A stretch of 64,000 nucleotides of DNA from Gaiellasilicea sp963784895 (lineage in GTDB: Bacteria; Actinomycetota; Thermoleophilia; Gaiellales; Gaiellaceae), in assembly GCA_963784895.1 (NCBI GenBank), contig CAWATM010000016.1:1-64000 (forward strand). Direction: 5' to 3'. The position numbers and the translations under genes are program-made. Position 1 is the stretch's first letter. Every line of letters begins with the position of its first letter. This document shows positions 7,795-16,512 of the stretch, piece by piece. The notes under the pieces are model-generated. The model saw only the letters and a program-made list of their open reading frames with translations. It made no database searches and was not told where the DNA came from.

Positions 7795-9823
7795 CGGGTC
7801 CGAGCCGGTCTACGGCCAATCCACGGCGTGGCGGCCCGAGCGCCCGCGCTTGCGGGTCTTCCCCGTCCTGATCTCCTGGTTCGCAACCGGTGTCGCGCTG
7901 ATGGTCGCCGCCGCGATTCTGCCCGGCGTCGACATCGGGAGCTTCTGGGGCGCATTGCTCGTCGCGGCCGTCGTCGCGGCGCTCAACGCGGTGATCCCGC
8001 CCCTGCTCGCCGCGCTGCGGCTGCCGCTGACGCTCGTCCTCGGCTTTCTGCTCGTCCTGATCGCGGACGCGCTCATCCTCCTCATTGCCGCCGACCTGGA
8101 CGTCACCGACGGCGCGCTCACCGTCGACAACTTCGGCTGGGCGCTCCTCGCCGCGCTCGTCGTCGCCGCCGTCAGCGTCGTGCTCGCTGTCATCTTCGGC
8201 ACGGACGACATGGCCCCGGTCCGCGTCGCGCACCGGATCGCGCGCCGGCAGGGGATCATCGCCGACACCGACGTCCCCGGGATCATCTTCCTCGAGATCG
8301 ACGGGCTGGCGCTGCCCGTGTTGCGCCGCGCGATGCGCGACGGCAACGCCTCGAACATGGCCCGCTGGGTGGCCGAGGGTACGCACAGCCTGGCCGAGTG
8401 GGAAACCGATCTCTCCTCGCAGACCGGTGCGAGCCAGGCGGGAATCTTGCTCGGGTCGAACGAGGACATCTCCGCCTTCCGTTGGGTCGAGAAGGACACC
8501 GGGAGGTTGATGACGTGCTCGGCCCCGCCTGACTGCGCGGAGATCGAGCGGCGGCTCGCGACAGGCATCGGCCTGCTGACCGACGGCGGTGCCAGCCGTG
8601 GAAACCTGCTCTCGGGCGAGGCGGAGGCCGTGATCCTCACCGTCAGCAGGATGGAGGAGGAGAAGAAGTCGAATCCGGGGTACCGCGCGTTTCTCGCCAA
8701 CGGCGACAACGTCACGCGCACGCTCGTCCTCTTCATCTGGGAGGTGCTCCTCGAGTGGACAGCAGCCCTCCGCGCGATCCGCAGGGACGTGCGGCCGCGC
8801 GGCCACCGTGGCGGCACATACCCCTTGATGCGAGGGGCGCTTTGCGTCTTCGTGCGCGACCTGATCGTGTCGGGCGTCCTCACCGACATGATGCGCGGGC
8901 GGCCCGCCGTCTACGCGACCTTCTCGAGCTACGACGAGGTCGCCCACCACTCGGGGCTCGAGCGCGCCGACACACTCGAAGCCCTCCGCAAGCTCGACGA
9001 TCACTTCGGGAAGATCGAGCGGGCGCGCCGATACGCCCCGCGACCCTACGAGATCGTCGTCCTCTCCGATCACGGGCAGACGCAGGGCGCGACCTTCAAG
9101 CAGCGCAACGGGTACGGCCTCGACGAACTCGTGCAGCGCGCGCTCGCGCAAGGTGACGTCGAAGGGATTGCCGGCGGCGACGAGCAGAAGGCGATGGTCG
9201 GCAATGCAGTCAGCGACGCGACGGGGACGACGGCGAAGCGGCCGAAGAACGACGTCTCCGATCGGGACGTCGTCGTGCTCGGCTCCGGCAACCTCGGGCT
9301 CGTCTACCTGATGGAGGAGAACCGGCGCCTGACGCTCGAGGAGATCGACGAGCGTCATCCGGAGCTGGTGCCCGCCCTGCGGTCGCACCCGCACGTCGGC
9401 TGGCTGCTGGTTCACTCCTCGCAGCACGGGCCGCTGGCGCTCGGCGCCCGGGGCACCCACTACCTCGCCGACGGCCGGGTCGAGGGCGACGATCCGCTGG
9501 CGCCATTCTCGGCCACGGCGCCCCAGCACCTGCTGCGCACCGACGGCTTCGAGCACGTCGCCGACATCATGGTCGGGAGCTTCTACGACCCCGAGCTCGA
9601 CGAGGGCTGCGCGTTCGAGGAGCTGATCTGCTTCCACGGCGGGATCGGCGGGCTGCAGACGCGTCCGTTCATCCTCCACCCGACTCAGCTCGAGGTGCCG
9701 CCGGGGCCAATCCTCGGCGCTGCGAGCGTCCACGGCATCCTCGCCGGCTGGCGCGGCCAGCTCCGAGGCGGTGAGGCGGCGGGCCAGCAGCCGGTCCCCG
9801 AGGCCGTCGAAGTCCCCGGCTAA
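7784..9823 (+). CDS. phage-holin-like 4TM domain fused to alkaline-phosphatase-superfamily domain
   Basis: About 679 residues. Residues about 25-140 hold four transmembrane helices like the phage holin family 4 (Mycobact_4TM) domain. From about 165 an alkaline phosphatase/phosphodiesterase-superfamily domain follows: a metal site Asp in FLEIDGLALP, a Ser/Thr nucleophile region SSQTGASQAG, YDEVAHHSG, and VVLSDHGQTQG with the paired metal ligands. It probably hydrolyses a phosphoester at the membrane face. The start is unsure. No ATG, GTG or TTG in frame lies at a sensible place before helix 1; CTG at 7784 has AAGGAG 6 nt upstream and an 11-bp overlap with the previous gene. An ATG inside helix 1 (about 7900) and one far upstream (7607) are the alternatives. 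Confidence 0.75.
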   Translation: MTPSGSEPVYGQSTAWRPERPRLRVFPVLISWFATGVALMVAAAILPGVDIGSFWGALLVAAVVAALNAVIPPLLAALRLPLTLVLGFLLVLIADALILLIAADLDVTDGALTVDNFGWALLAALVVAAVSVVLAVIFGTDDMAPVRVAHRIARRQGIIADTDVPGIIFLEIDGLALPVLRRAMRDGNASNMARWVAEGTHSLAEWETDLSSQTGASQAGILLGSNEDISAFRWVEKDTGRLMTCSAPPDCAEIERRLATGIGLLTDGGASRGNLLSGEAEAVILTVSRMEEEKKSNPGYRAFLANGDNVTRTLVLFIWEVLLEWTAALRAIRRDVRPRGHRGGTYPLMRGALCVFVRDLIVSGVLTDMMRGRPAVYATFSSYDEVAHHSGLERADTLEALRKLDDHFGKIERARRYAPRPYEIVVLSDHGQTQGATFKQRNGYGLDELVQRALAQGDVEGIAGGDEQKAMVGNAVSDATGTTAKRPKNDVSDRDVVVLGSGNLGLVYLMEENRRLTLEEIDERHPELVPALRSHPHVGWLLVHSSQHGPLALGARGTHYLADGRVEGDDPLAPFSATAPQHLLRTDGFEHVADIMVGSFYDPELDEGCAFEELICFHGGIGGLQTRPFILHPTQLEVPPGPILGAASVHGILAGWRGQLRGGEAAGQQPVPEAVEVPG

Positions 9824-9828
9824 CCCGG

Positions 9829-10338
9829 TCAGACGTACGTGAGCAACTGGTCGAGCGGCCGCGGCACGCACGTGAGGTCGAGCGACTCGACGAGCGGCGC
9901 GGCGTAGCGGATCTTCCAGTTGTGGAGCCAGCCGTGCAGCTGCGCCTCGAGCGGCTTCTCCCGCTGCGCCGGCTGCTTCCGGTACGTGGTGAACGCCCCG
10001 AGCTGCCCACGCGCCTCGACGAGCGCGAGCATCCGCTCCTGGCCGAGCGCGCGGACGAGCTCCCCCTCGAGGTCGGGGTCGCAGGCGAAGAAGCCGTCGG
10101 CGCCGAAGCCGGCCCGCTCGAGCCCGCGCAGCACGGCGCGTTCCTCGGCGACGTCGTACAACCCCGCGAGGCGCACGTCGCCGAGGGCGCGCACGGCGCG
10201 CTCGACGGCCTGAGCGCCACCGATCGCCACGACGGCGACACCTTCGGCCTCCAGGTCGCGACCGCGACGGGCTGCGAGCGTCTCGACCGCGATCCGGTCG
10301 CTGATGCCTTCGACCAGGATGACGGCTCGCTCCGTCAT
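9829..10338 (-). CDS. TOPRIM domain protein (OLD-nuclease type)
   Basis: A 169-residue protein that is little more than a TOPRIM fold like that of OLD-family nucleases, without the ABC-ATPase half. ILVEGISDRIAVETLA carries the catalytic Glu; GLYDVAEE supplies an Asp but not the full DxD; a third acidic cluster is in FFACDPDLEGELVRALG. It may cleave or bind nucleic acid, or be a regulatory remnant. It is the last gene of a three-gene minus-strand operon, 13 nt after the YCII gene. Confidence 0.75.
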   Translation of the reverse strand: MTERAVILVEGISDRIAVETLAARRGRDLEAEGVAVVAIGGAQAVERAVRALGDVRLAGLYDVAEERAVLRGLERAGFGADGFFACDPDLEGELVRALGQERMLALVEARGQLGAFTTYRKQPAQREKPLEAQLHGWLHNWKIRYAAPLVESLDLTCVPRPLDQLLTYV

Positions 10339-10351
10339 CCGGATGGAGGGG

Positions 10352-10657
10352 TCACCCTCGGCTGTCGAGAAAGATCGTCCACGGCCGGATCCTGCCGATC
10401 CCCTGGATGTCGCGGCCGTTGCTGCACCACGGATCCGGCTCCAGCAGCTTGCGTGCCTCGCCCTCGTCGGCCACGCGCAGCACGACCATGGCGCCGGAGC
10501 CGTCCAGAAACGGGCCGCCGAGCGCGATCAGGCCGCGCTCGAAGAGACCGTCCATGAACGCCGCGTGCTCGTCCCACAGCGGCTGCTCCCGCGCACCCTT
10601 CCCAGGCACCCATTCCGATCCGGCCGGGCGGTCGACGACGAAGAGCGGCTCGCTCAC
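10352..10657 (-). CDS. YCII-related domain protein
   Basis: A 101-residue protein of the YCII family, small ferredoxin-like folds with a His-Asp pair. It has the typical layout of a WDEHAAFMDGLFERGLIALGGPF segment followed by GAMVVLRVADEGEARKLLEPDPW. Family members are mostly uncharacterised; one catalyses dechlorination. It starts at GTG only 3 nt after the stop of the secreted protein gene upstream, so it is translationally coupled to it. Confidence 0.85.
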   Translation of the reverse strand: MSEPLFVVDRPAGSEWVPGKGAREQPLWDEHAAFMDGLFERGLIALGGPFLDGSGAMVVLRVADEGEARKLLEPDPWCSNGRDIQGIGRIRPWTIFLDSRG

Positions 10658-10660
10658 GGC

Positions 10661-12997
10661 TCAGATCCTGACGCGGATCGTCAGCGCCCGTGTGCGACCG
10701 GCGGCGTCCTCGGCTGTGAGCCTGACGAGATACGTGCGGCCGCGGATCAGCGAAGCCGCACCCACCCGCGCCGCGAAGAGGTACGTCGCGGCCCGTGCAA
10801 CCTTCGCCGACGCGGTCGTTCGGGGCTTGGTCAGGCGTGCCCCTGCGAGCCTCGTGCCGGCGAGCAGCGTCAGAGGACGGGTCGAACCGAGCGGCGTCAG
10901 GCGCGCCCCGAGCCGCGCGGAGCCGGTCACGGAGAAGCGGACGGCGACGGTCGCAGCTGCCTTCGATCGCGTCACGCGCGTCGGTGTGCCGACCGCGCGG
11001 AGCGCGGGAGCGACCGGCCGCGTGACGCGAGGAGTCTCCGGCGGTGTGACGACGGTGGCGAGCGCGGCCGTGTCGTTCGAGGACTGGGAGTCCGCCGGCT
11101 GCGACGAGGAGACCGCCCTGAACGCAAGCGTGCCCGCCTCGCGAACGACGACGTTGATCCGGACGGTCGCGACGAGGTCGCCGGCGAGGAAGTCGAGCTC
11201 GCAGGTGAGCGTCGCCGCGCCCGTGCATCCGGCACCCCGGTCGGACTCGCTGCCGGCGAGCGCGACCTGCGACGGCAGCTGGACAGCGAGACTGACCCGC
11301 GATGCCTGGCCCCCGAGGTTTCGCACGGTGACCACGTAGGTGATGGTGCTGCCGACCGCAGGGGCGGCAGGGGTGGCGCTCGCCTGGACGACGAGGTCGG
11401 GCGCCGCACCGCCGCCGCCACCGGGCGAGGGCGGTGACGCGACGGTTCCGACGAAGAGCGCCTGCGTCGCCGTGCTCTTCCCCGCTGCTGCGGCGGTGAT
11501 CGTGACCGTGCCGCCCTCGGACTCGCGGGCGTAGAACGCGGCCGAGCTGGAGCCGGAGGCGATCGAGACCGCGAGCGTCGGCGACCACGGCCCGCCTGGG
11601 CTCGCCGACAACTCGGCTGTCGGCGACGAGGCCGAGAGCTCGAGCGTCACGGGCACGCCGGCCGCGTAGACCGCGCCCGTGCTCGTCTGCAGCTCGACCG
11701 TCAGGGGAGCGGACACCGCGCCCGCCGCAAGCGTCTGCGCCGCCGAGGTGAACGCCAACCGTGACGGCTTCCAGGCCCCGAACGTCTGCCAGGCGGTCGT
11801 CACCGACGCTCCGTCGAGGGTGCCGCCGCACCAGCTCGTGCCGCAGGCAGCTTCCGGCGTGTCACTCGAGTCGGCGATCGCCGCTGCGAGCCGGACGAGG
11901 AGCGCATCGGTCTGCGCGTTGAAGTCCGGCGTCGGGACGGCCGCGAGGTTCTTCGGCGACCAGGCGTAGCCAAAGCGGCCGTTGCCCGCCGAGCGCAGCG
12001 CGTAGGTCTGGGCCGAGACGTAGTCCTGCATCAGGTCGGGCGCGACGTCGGTCCAGCCGAAGGCGGCGTCGTAGCGCCACGCGGCGTTCGCGAGCGGGCT
12101 GTACGTGCCGCCGAGGAACGCCCTCGCGGCCCCCGCCGATACGGGTGCGACGGCGGCGAGCGCGGTCTGGTGCTGCAGGTACTCGTTCAGCAGGTCGCGC
12201 CGCGCCTCCTGTGTCACGCCCGGAACCGCGTAGTGGCGCACGTCGCCGTAGACCTCCTGCGACCAGTCGGCGGCGACGCGGGCGAGGTCGCTCCAGAAGC
12301 CGGCGTCCTCGTACCAGTCCTGCAGCCGCGCCTGGTAGAGCGAGAGCTCGGTCGTCGCCTGGCCGATCCCGGCGATGAAGACCGTGCCCCGCACGGCCGG
12401 CAGCGTGCCGTCGCCGTCGTGGAGGCCGTTGAGGAACGCCCGCATGTTCGCGCGCGCGTTGCCGGTGCCCTGCCGCACTGCCGAGGAGAGCTCGTTCAGA
12501 GCCCAGGTGTCGCCCAGGGCGGCGTCATAGCCGGCGGCGGCCATGCGCCGGCGAGCCTCGACGCCGGCCTCGTACCACGAGCTGCCGGTCGTCGCGACCC
12601 AGTTCGTCCAGCCGGTGACGTTGATCTCCGCGAGCGCGTGGAACGCCGGGCCGAGCGCACGGATGCGCCACGCCTCGTCCCCCCGAGGCTGTGTCTTGTC
12701 GCCGACGGGTGGGACGGAGATGTAGTACTGGGCGCACGGCGACGGCGTCGCGGCGAGCTTCGTCGCCAGGCGGCGCCAATCCGTGGGCGCGTAGAAAACG
12801 GCGCGGAGCGGCCTGCACTCGGCGGTCCTGAGCGATTGCAGTCGCGGCCGCCGCACGAGCTCGCTCCACAGCCGCTGCGTGGCGACCGGCGTCAGCGACG
12901 GCACCGGCCGTGGCGCCGCCTCGAGCGCGGCTGCCGGGCCGGCGATCACCCCGGCGGCGGCAATGCCCCCGGCGAGCACGAGCAGCCTTCCTAGCAC
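10661..12997 (-). CDS. secreted multidomain protein with DUF11/CARDB-like domain
   Basis: A 778-residue exported protein. GTG at 12997 follows GGGAGGGG and begins a signal peptide (VLGRLLVLAGGIAAAGVIAGPAAA). Residues about 30-400 form a globular domain rich in Trp and Tyr (AEINVTGWTNWVAT, SWYEAGVEARRRMAAAGYD, GDTWALNELSSAVRQ) that may be a hydrolase-like barrel; I do not recognise the family. Next comes an Ig-like segment (about 425-520), a Pro/Gly linker, a DUF11/CARDB-type beta domain (PDLVVQASATPAAPAVGSTI), and a C-terminal beta domain of Arg/Thr-rich strands. Such architecture suits a cell-surface or wall-bound protein. It is the first gene of an operon with YCII and TOPRIM genes. Confidence 0.7.
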   Translation of the reverse strand: MLGRLLVLAGGIAAAGVIAGPAAALEAAPRPVPSLTPVATQRLWSELVRRPRLQSLRTAECRPLRAVFYAPTDWRRLATKLAATPSPCAQYYISVPPVGDKTQPRGDEAWRIRALGPAFHALAEINVTGWTNWVATTGSSWYEAGVEARRRMAAAGYDAALGDTWALNELSSAVRQGTGNARANMRAFLNGLHDGDGTLPAVRGTVFIAGIGQATTELSLYQARLQDWYEDAGFWSDLARVAADWSQEVYGDVRHYAVPGVTQEARRDLLNEYLQHQTALAAVAPVSAGAARAFLGGTYSPLANAAWRYDAAFGWTDVAPDLMQDYVSAQTYALRSAGNGRFGYAWSPKNLAAVPTPDFNAQTDALLVRLAAAIADSSDTPEAACGTSWCGGTLDGASVTTAWQTFGAWKPSRLAFTSAAQTLAAGAVSAPLTVELQTSTGAVYAAGVPVTLELSASSPTAELSASPGGPWSPTLAVSIASGSSSAAFYARESEGGTVTITAAAAGKSTATQALFVGTVASPPSPGGGGGAAPDLVVQASATPAAPAVGSTITYVVTVRNLGGQASRVSLAVQLPSQVALAGSESDRGAGCTGAATLTCELDFLAGDLVATVRINVVVREAGTLAFRAVSSSQPADSQSSNDTAALATVVTPPETPRVTRPVAPALRAVGTPTRVTRSKAAATVAVRFSVTGSARLGARLTPLGSTRPLTLLAGTRLAGARLTKPRTTASAKVARAATYLFAARVGAASLIRGRTYLVRLTAEDAAGRTRALTIRVRI

Positions 12998-13037
12998 CTC
13001 ACCCCTCCCCGCGCGACAACCGGCAGAGTAGCCGCAC

Positions 13038-13631
13038 ATGCTCGAGCTCGACACCCCGCACGGGACGGCCCGGATCCACATGCACGACGCCGCGGCGCCT
13101 CGCGCGGCGCTCGTGCTCGGGCACGGGGCCGGGGGAGGGGTCGGGGCGCCCGACCTCGTCGCTGCGACGACAGCCGCGCTCGACACCGGCGTGTCGGTCG
13201 CGCTCGTCGAGCAGCCCTACCGCGTCGCGGGCCGCCGCTCACCGGCGCCGGCATCCCAGCTCGACGCGGCCTGGATCTCGGTCGTCGAGCAGCTACGCGG
13301 AGGCGAGCTCGGCGGGCTGCCGCTCATCGCCGGCGGTCGTTCCGCCGGTGCCCGAGTCGCCTGCCGCACCGCTGCGGCAACCGGCGTCGCAGGCATCGTC
13401 TGCCTTGCGTTCCCGCTGCGGCCGCCGGGGCGTCCGAGTGCGCCGAGCCGGCTGGACGAACTGGACGCGGTGACCGTGCCGGTGCTCGTCGTCCAGGGTG
13501 AGCGCGACCCGTTCGGGATCCCACCCCCCTCCGAACTCCGCTCGGTGGTGGTCGTGCCGGGCAATCACAGCCTCCGGTCGGCGGGGCCCGTCGCGGACGC
13601 GGTCCGAGACTGGCTTTCGCGGCAGGCCTGA
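13038..13631 (+). CDS. alpha/beta hydrolase of the KANL3/Tex30 type
   Basis: A 197-residue cytoplasmic alpha/beta hydrolase. LVLGHGAGGGVGAPDL near residue 27 is the oxyanion-hole region, GGRSAGARVA holds the nucleophile Ser, a GERDPFG segment offers the acid, and PGNHSL supplies the His. This pattern and the short length match the KANL3/Tex30-like alpha/beta hydrolase family of bacterial proteins, whose substrates are mostly unknown. It is divergent from the secreted protein gene and ends 5 nt before the SOS box of dinB. Confidence 0.8.
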   Translation: MLELDTPHGTARIHMHDAAAPRAALVLGHGAGGGVGAPDLVAATTAALDTGVSVALVEQPYRVAGRRSPAPASQLDAAWISVVEQLRGGELGGLPLIAGGRSAGARVACRTAAATGVAGIVCLAFPLRPPGRPSAPSRLDELDAVTVPVLVVQGERDPFGIPPPSELRSVVVVPGNHSLRSAGPVADAVRDWLSRQA

Positions 13632-13636
13632 CTGTG

Positions 13637-13650
13637 CGAACATATGTTCG
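13637..13650 (+). promoter_or_regulatory. LexA-binding SOS box
   Basis: CGAACATATGTTCG is a perfect palindrome that fits the Gram-positive/actinobacterial SOS box CGAACRNRYGTTYG at every position. It covers the ATG of dinB (13644-13646), so LexA bound here would block transcription of the polymerase gene. Confidence 0.85.
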
Positions 13651-14840
13651 TGTCACGGGAGGCGACGATCCTGCACGCCGACCTGGACGCGTTTTTCGCG
13701 TCCGTCGAACAGCGGGACGAGCCGCGCCTGCGCGGTCGGCCCGTGCTCGTCGGCATGGGCGTCGTCCTCGCGGCCAGCTACGAGGCGAAGTCGTTCGGCG
13801 TCCGCACGGCGATGAGCGAGCGGCACGCCCGGCGGCTCTGCCCGCACGCGGTCACGGTCAAGCCGCGCTTCTCCGCCTACGTCGAGGCAAGCAAGGCCGT
13901 CTTCGAGGTGTTCGAGAACACCACTCCGCTCGTCGAGGGGCTCTCGATCGACGAGGCCTTCCTCGACGTGCGCGGCATGGAGCGCGCCTTCGGGACTCCC
14001 GTCGAGCTCGCCGAGCAACTGCGGCGCGACGTGCTCGACCAAGTCGGGCTGCCGATCACGGTCGGCGTCGCCAGGACGAAGTTCCTCGCCAAGGTCGCGA
14101 GCGCGGTGGCGAAGCCAGACGGGCTGTTGTTCGTGCCGCCCGACCAGGAGCTCAGGTTTCTCCATCCGCTTCCGGTCGAGCGGCTCTGGGGCGTCGGCCC
14201 GGTCACGGCCGCGAAGCTGCGGGCGCGCGGGATCTCGAAGGTGCGGCAGGTGGCTGTGCTGCCCGAGTCGGTGCTCGTCTCCATGCTCGGCGCCGCGTCG
14301 GGACGCCATTTGCACGCGCTCGCGCACAACCTCGACCCGCGGTCCGTGCGCACCGGCCGGCGGCGCGGCTCGATCGGGTCGCAGCGGGCGCTCGGCCGCG
14401 GGCCGACGTCGATCGAGGAGCTCGACGCGTCGCTGATCGGCCTCGTCGACCGGGTGACGCGACGGCTGCGGGCGGCTCGACGGGTCGGGCGCACGGTTGT
14501 CCTCCGGCTCCGTTTCGACGACTTCACGCGCGCGACGCGATCGCACACGCTCGACCGGCCGACGGCGCAAACGCACACGATCCTTGCGACCGCGCGCGGG
14601 CTGCTGGCCGCGGCGAGGCCGATGATCGAGCGGCGGGGCGTCACGCTCGTCGGCGTGGCGATAGCCAATCTCGACGACGACCGCCCGATGCAGCTGATGC
14701 TGCCGTTCGACCCGCGGAACGACGGCGAGCTCGACGCGGCCGTCGACCAGGTCCGCGCCCGGTTCGGCTCCGCTGCCCTGACGCGGGCGGTGCTGCTCGG
14801 CCGCGGGGAAGGGCTGATGATGCCCTTGCTGCCGGACTGA
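13644..14840 (+). CDS. dinB: DNA polymerase IV (Y family)
   Basis: A 398-residue translesion DNA polymerase. Catalytic acidic residues are D13 in HADLDAFFASVEQ and D103/E104 in LSIDEAFLD; KFLAKVAS and GVGPVTAAKLRARG (helix-hairpin-helix) follow, then the little-finger domain to about 345. A C-terminal extension ends in MPLLPD; no perfect beta-clamp motif is obvious, although QLMLPF near 355 is a good candidate. A perfect SOS box overlaps the start codon, so expression should be induced by DNA damage. The start could be the ATG at 13644 or the GTG at 13650; neither has a Shine-Dalgarno sequence, so the mRNA may be leaderless. Confidence 0.95.
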   Translation: MFVSREATILHADLDAFFASVEQRDEPRLRGRPVLVGMGVVLAASYEAKSFGVRTAMSERHARRLCPHAVTVKPRFSAYVEASKAVFEVFENTTPLVEGLSIDEAFLDVRGMERAFGTPVELAEQLRRDVLDQVGLPITVGVARTKFLAKVASAVAKPDGLLFVPPDQELRFLHPLPVERLWGVGPVTAAKLRARGISKVRQVAVLPESVLVSMLGAASGRHLHALAHNLDPRSVRTGRRRGSIGSQRALGRGPTSIEELDASLIGLVDRVTRRLRAARRVGRTVVLRLRFDDFTRATRSHTLDRPTAQTHTILATARGLLAAARPMIERRGVTLVGVAIANLDDDRPMQLMLPFDPRNDGELDAAVDQVRARFGSAALTRAVLLGRGEGLMMPLLPD

Positions 14841-14874
14841 GGAGGACGTACCGTTCGGGTGACGGGAGGGGTGC

Positions 14875-15820
14875 ATGACGGGTCGAGGTGTAGCGCTGAT
14901 GGCAGCCGTGGCCGCGGCGCTGGCGCTGCCGGGCACCGCTGCCGCGGTCGACCACGTCACGCTCTTCGTTGCCCCTGCGAAGCTCGCCCCCGGCTGGTCG
15001 CTGTCGGCCGCCGTCGGGGCGAACTCGCCGGCCGGACGCGAGACCTTCGGTGTCACGCTGACCCGGAAGCTCGCCAACGGACGCGGGGAGGAGCAGCACG
15101 GACTGCGCGCCGCTCCCGTGAGCACGATCACCTTCGACGGTCGTAGCGGGCGCTGGCAGGCGCGCTTCGGCACGCTGCTCACGATCGCGATGACCGTGAC
15201 AGCGACCGGGCCGGCGCAGGAGCTCGCCGAGTCACAGGGCTGCCGCGGCGCGTTCGCGAGGATGCCGGTGGCCCTGCGCGGCAGCTTCGTCCTCCGGACC
15301 GGGACGACGTTTTTCGGCACGGTCCGGCGCGTGCGCCTCACCGGCTCCGTGACGTTCAATCGCGGCGGCCTGGTCGACTGTGCGCCGGCGGCGGCCACGA
15401 CCTGCGTGCCGTCGACGGTGCTCACCGCCGTCCGCCAGGCCGCGAGCGGCCCAGCGGCGACGCTGCTGCTCTCGCCCGACGCGTCCGGCTGGATCACGTT
15501 GAGCTTCGCCGACCGCGGCGGCCCGTTGCCGGCCGGCGTGACGTGGTACCACGTCATGCGGCTCGAGCAGCTCGGCTTCGACCCGCTCTCCGGCACCCCT
15601 CTCAACCTCGACGTGCGGCTGCCTGCCGCGCTCGCGGTGCGTGGCTCCGGCACGTTCACCGCGTCCGAGACCTCGACCGATACGCGTGGCGCGTGCCGCC
15701 AGCGTCGCCGCCGAGGGCACGTTCACCGGCAGCTTCCGGACACGCTTCACCGCCTGGGGCGCGCGGACGGCCGCGTTCGGGCCTGCCGGCTTCGCCCGCT
15801 ACGCGCACGAGTCGGCCTGA
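14875..15820 (+). pseudogene. secreted protein of unknown function, frameshifted near the C-terminus
   Basis: MTGRGVALMAAVAAALALPGTAAA is a signal peptide. The mature part is beta-rich with about 250 residues and a few cysteines (QGCRGAF, VDCAPAAATTC). From about 15665 the original frame turns Arg-rich and unlike protein, while the +1 frame gives a natural ending (ASVAAEGTFTGSFRTRF ... FARYAHESA) with a TGA at 15818. I therefore read one gene with a single-base insertion or equivalent between about 15660 and 15700. The original frame happens to run into the DUF1361 gene, which gives a false 545-residue fusion. Family not recognised. Confidence 0.65.
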
Positions 15821-15830
15821 CCCTCGCCGG

Positions 15831-15836
15831 TACAGT
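15831..15836 (+). promoter_or_regulatory. -10 hexamer TACAGT, leaderless type
   Basis: TACAGT lies 7 nt before the ATG at 15844 of the DUF1361 gene, which has no Shine-Dalgarno sequence. Confidence 0.5.
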
Positions 15837-15843
15837 GCTCCGG

Positions 15844-16512
15844 ATGACGGGCACGGACATCAGCGGCCGCCGACGCGCGATCTACGTCGCGCTGGCGCTG
15901 CTGTCGCTCTTCTCCGTCGCCCTGATCGCCGTCCGCTACGTCTACTCGAGCGAGCAGCTCTTCGGCTACCTGATCTGGAACCTCTTCCTTGCCTGGATCC
16001 CGTTCGGGCTCGCGATCGTGATCTACGACCGGCACCGGGCCGGCACCCGGCCGCTGCGGCTCCTCCCGCTCGCGGCGCTGTGGCTCCTCTTCCTCCCCAA
16101 CGCGCCCTACATCCTCACCGACTTCAAGCACCTCGTCCCGAGCGCCGCGGTGCCGCTCTGGGTCGACGTCGTCGTGATCGCGGCACCGGCGTGGACCGGG
16201 ATGCTGCTCGGATTCAGCTCCCTCTACCTCGTCCAGTCTGTCGCCCGCGATCTCGTCGGCGCGCGCGTGGCGTGGGCGGGGGCTGTAGCCGTGCTCGGCC
16301 TCGCGAGCTTCGGCATCTACCTCGGCCGCGTGCTCCGCTGGAACAGCTGGGACGTGCTCGCGAACCCGTACCTGCTCTCCGATCTCGATGGGGTCGTTGC
16401 CGACCCCATCGCGATCGGGATGACGATGCTCCTGGCCAGCTTTCTGACCCTGAGCTATCTCGTCGTCTACGCCTTCATGCGGCTCGACGCAGACTCCACT
16501 AGTTCACTTTGA
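15844..16512 (+). CDS. DUF1361 family membrane protein
   Basis: A 222-residue membrane protein with six or seven helices. The conserved signatures of DUF1361 are visible: YLIWNLFLAWIPF, LLFLPNAPYILTDFKHL, and YLGRVLRWNSWD. The function is unknown; the family often appears near polymer- or glycan-related genes. The ATG at 15844 is chosen over the long upstream frame because of the TACAGT box and because the family begins just before helix 1. It overlaps the convergent beta-propeller gene by 14 bp. Confidence 0.85.
   Translation: MTGTDISGRRRAIYVALALLSLFSVALIAVRYVYSSEQLFGYLIWNLFLAWIPFGLAIVIYDRHRAGTRPLRLLPLAALWLLFLPNAPYILTDFKHLVPSAAVPLWVDVVVIAAPAWTGMLLGFSSLYLVQSVARDLVGARVAWAGAVAVLGLASFGIYLGRVLRWNSWDVLANPYLLSDLDGVVADPIAIGMTMLLASFLTLSYLVVYAFMRLDADSTSSL

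Noticed and set aside
9829..10338. Full OLD-type anti-phage nuclease
   Set aside because: Only the TOPRIM half is present; there is no ABC-ATPase or partner helicase next to it.
14875..16512. One 545-residue fusion of a secreted protein with a DUF1361 membrane protein
   Set aside because: The linking part is Arg-rich and unlike protein, the +1 frame gives a natural end with a stop, and DUF1361 has its own promoter-like box and start.
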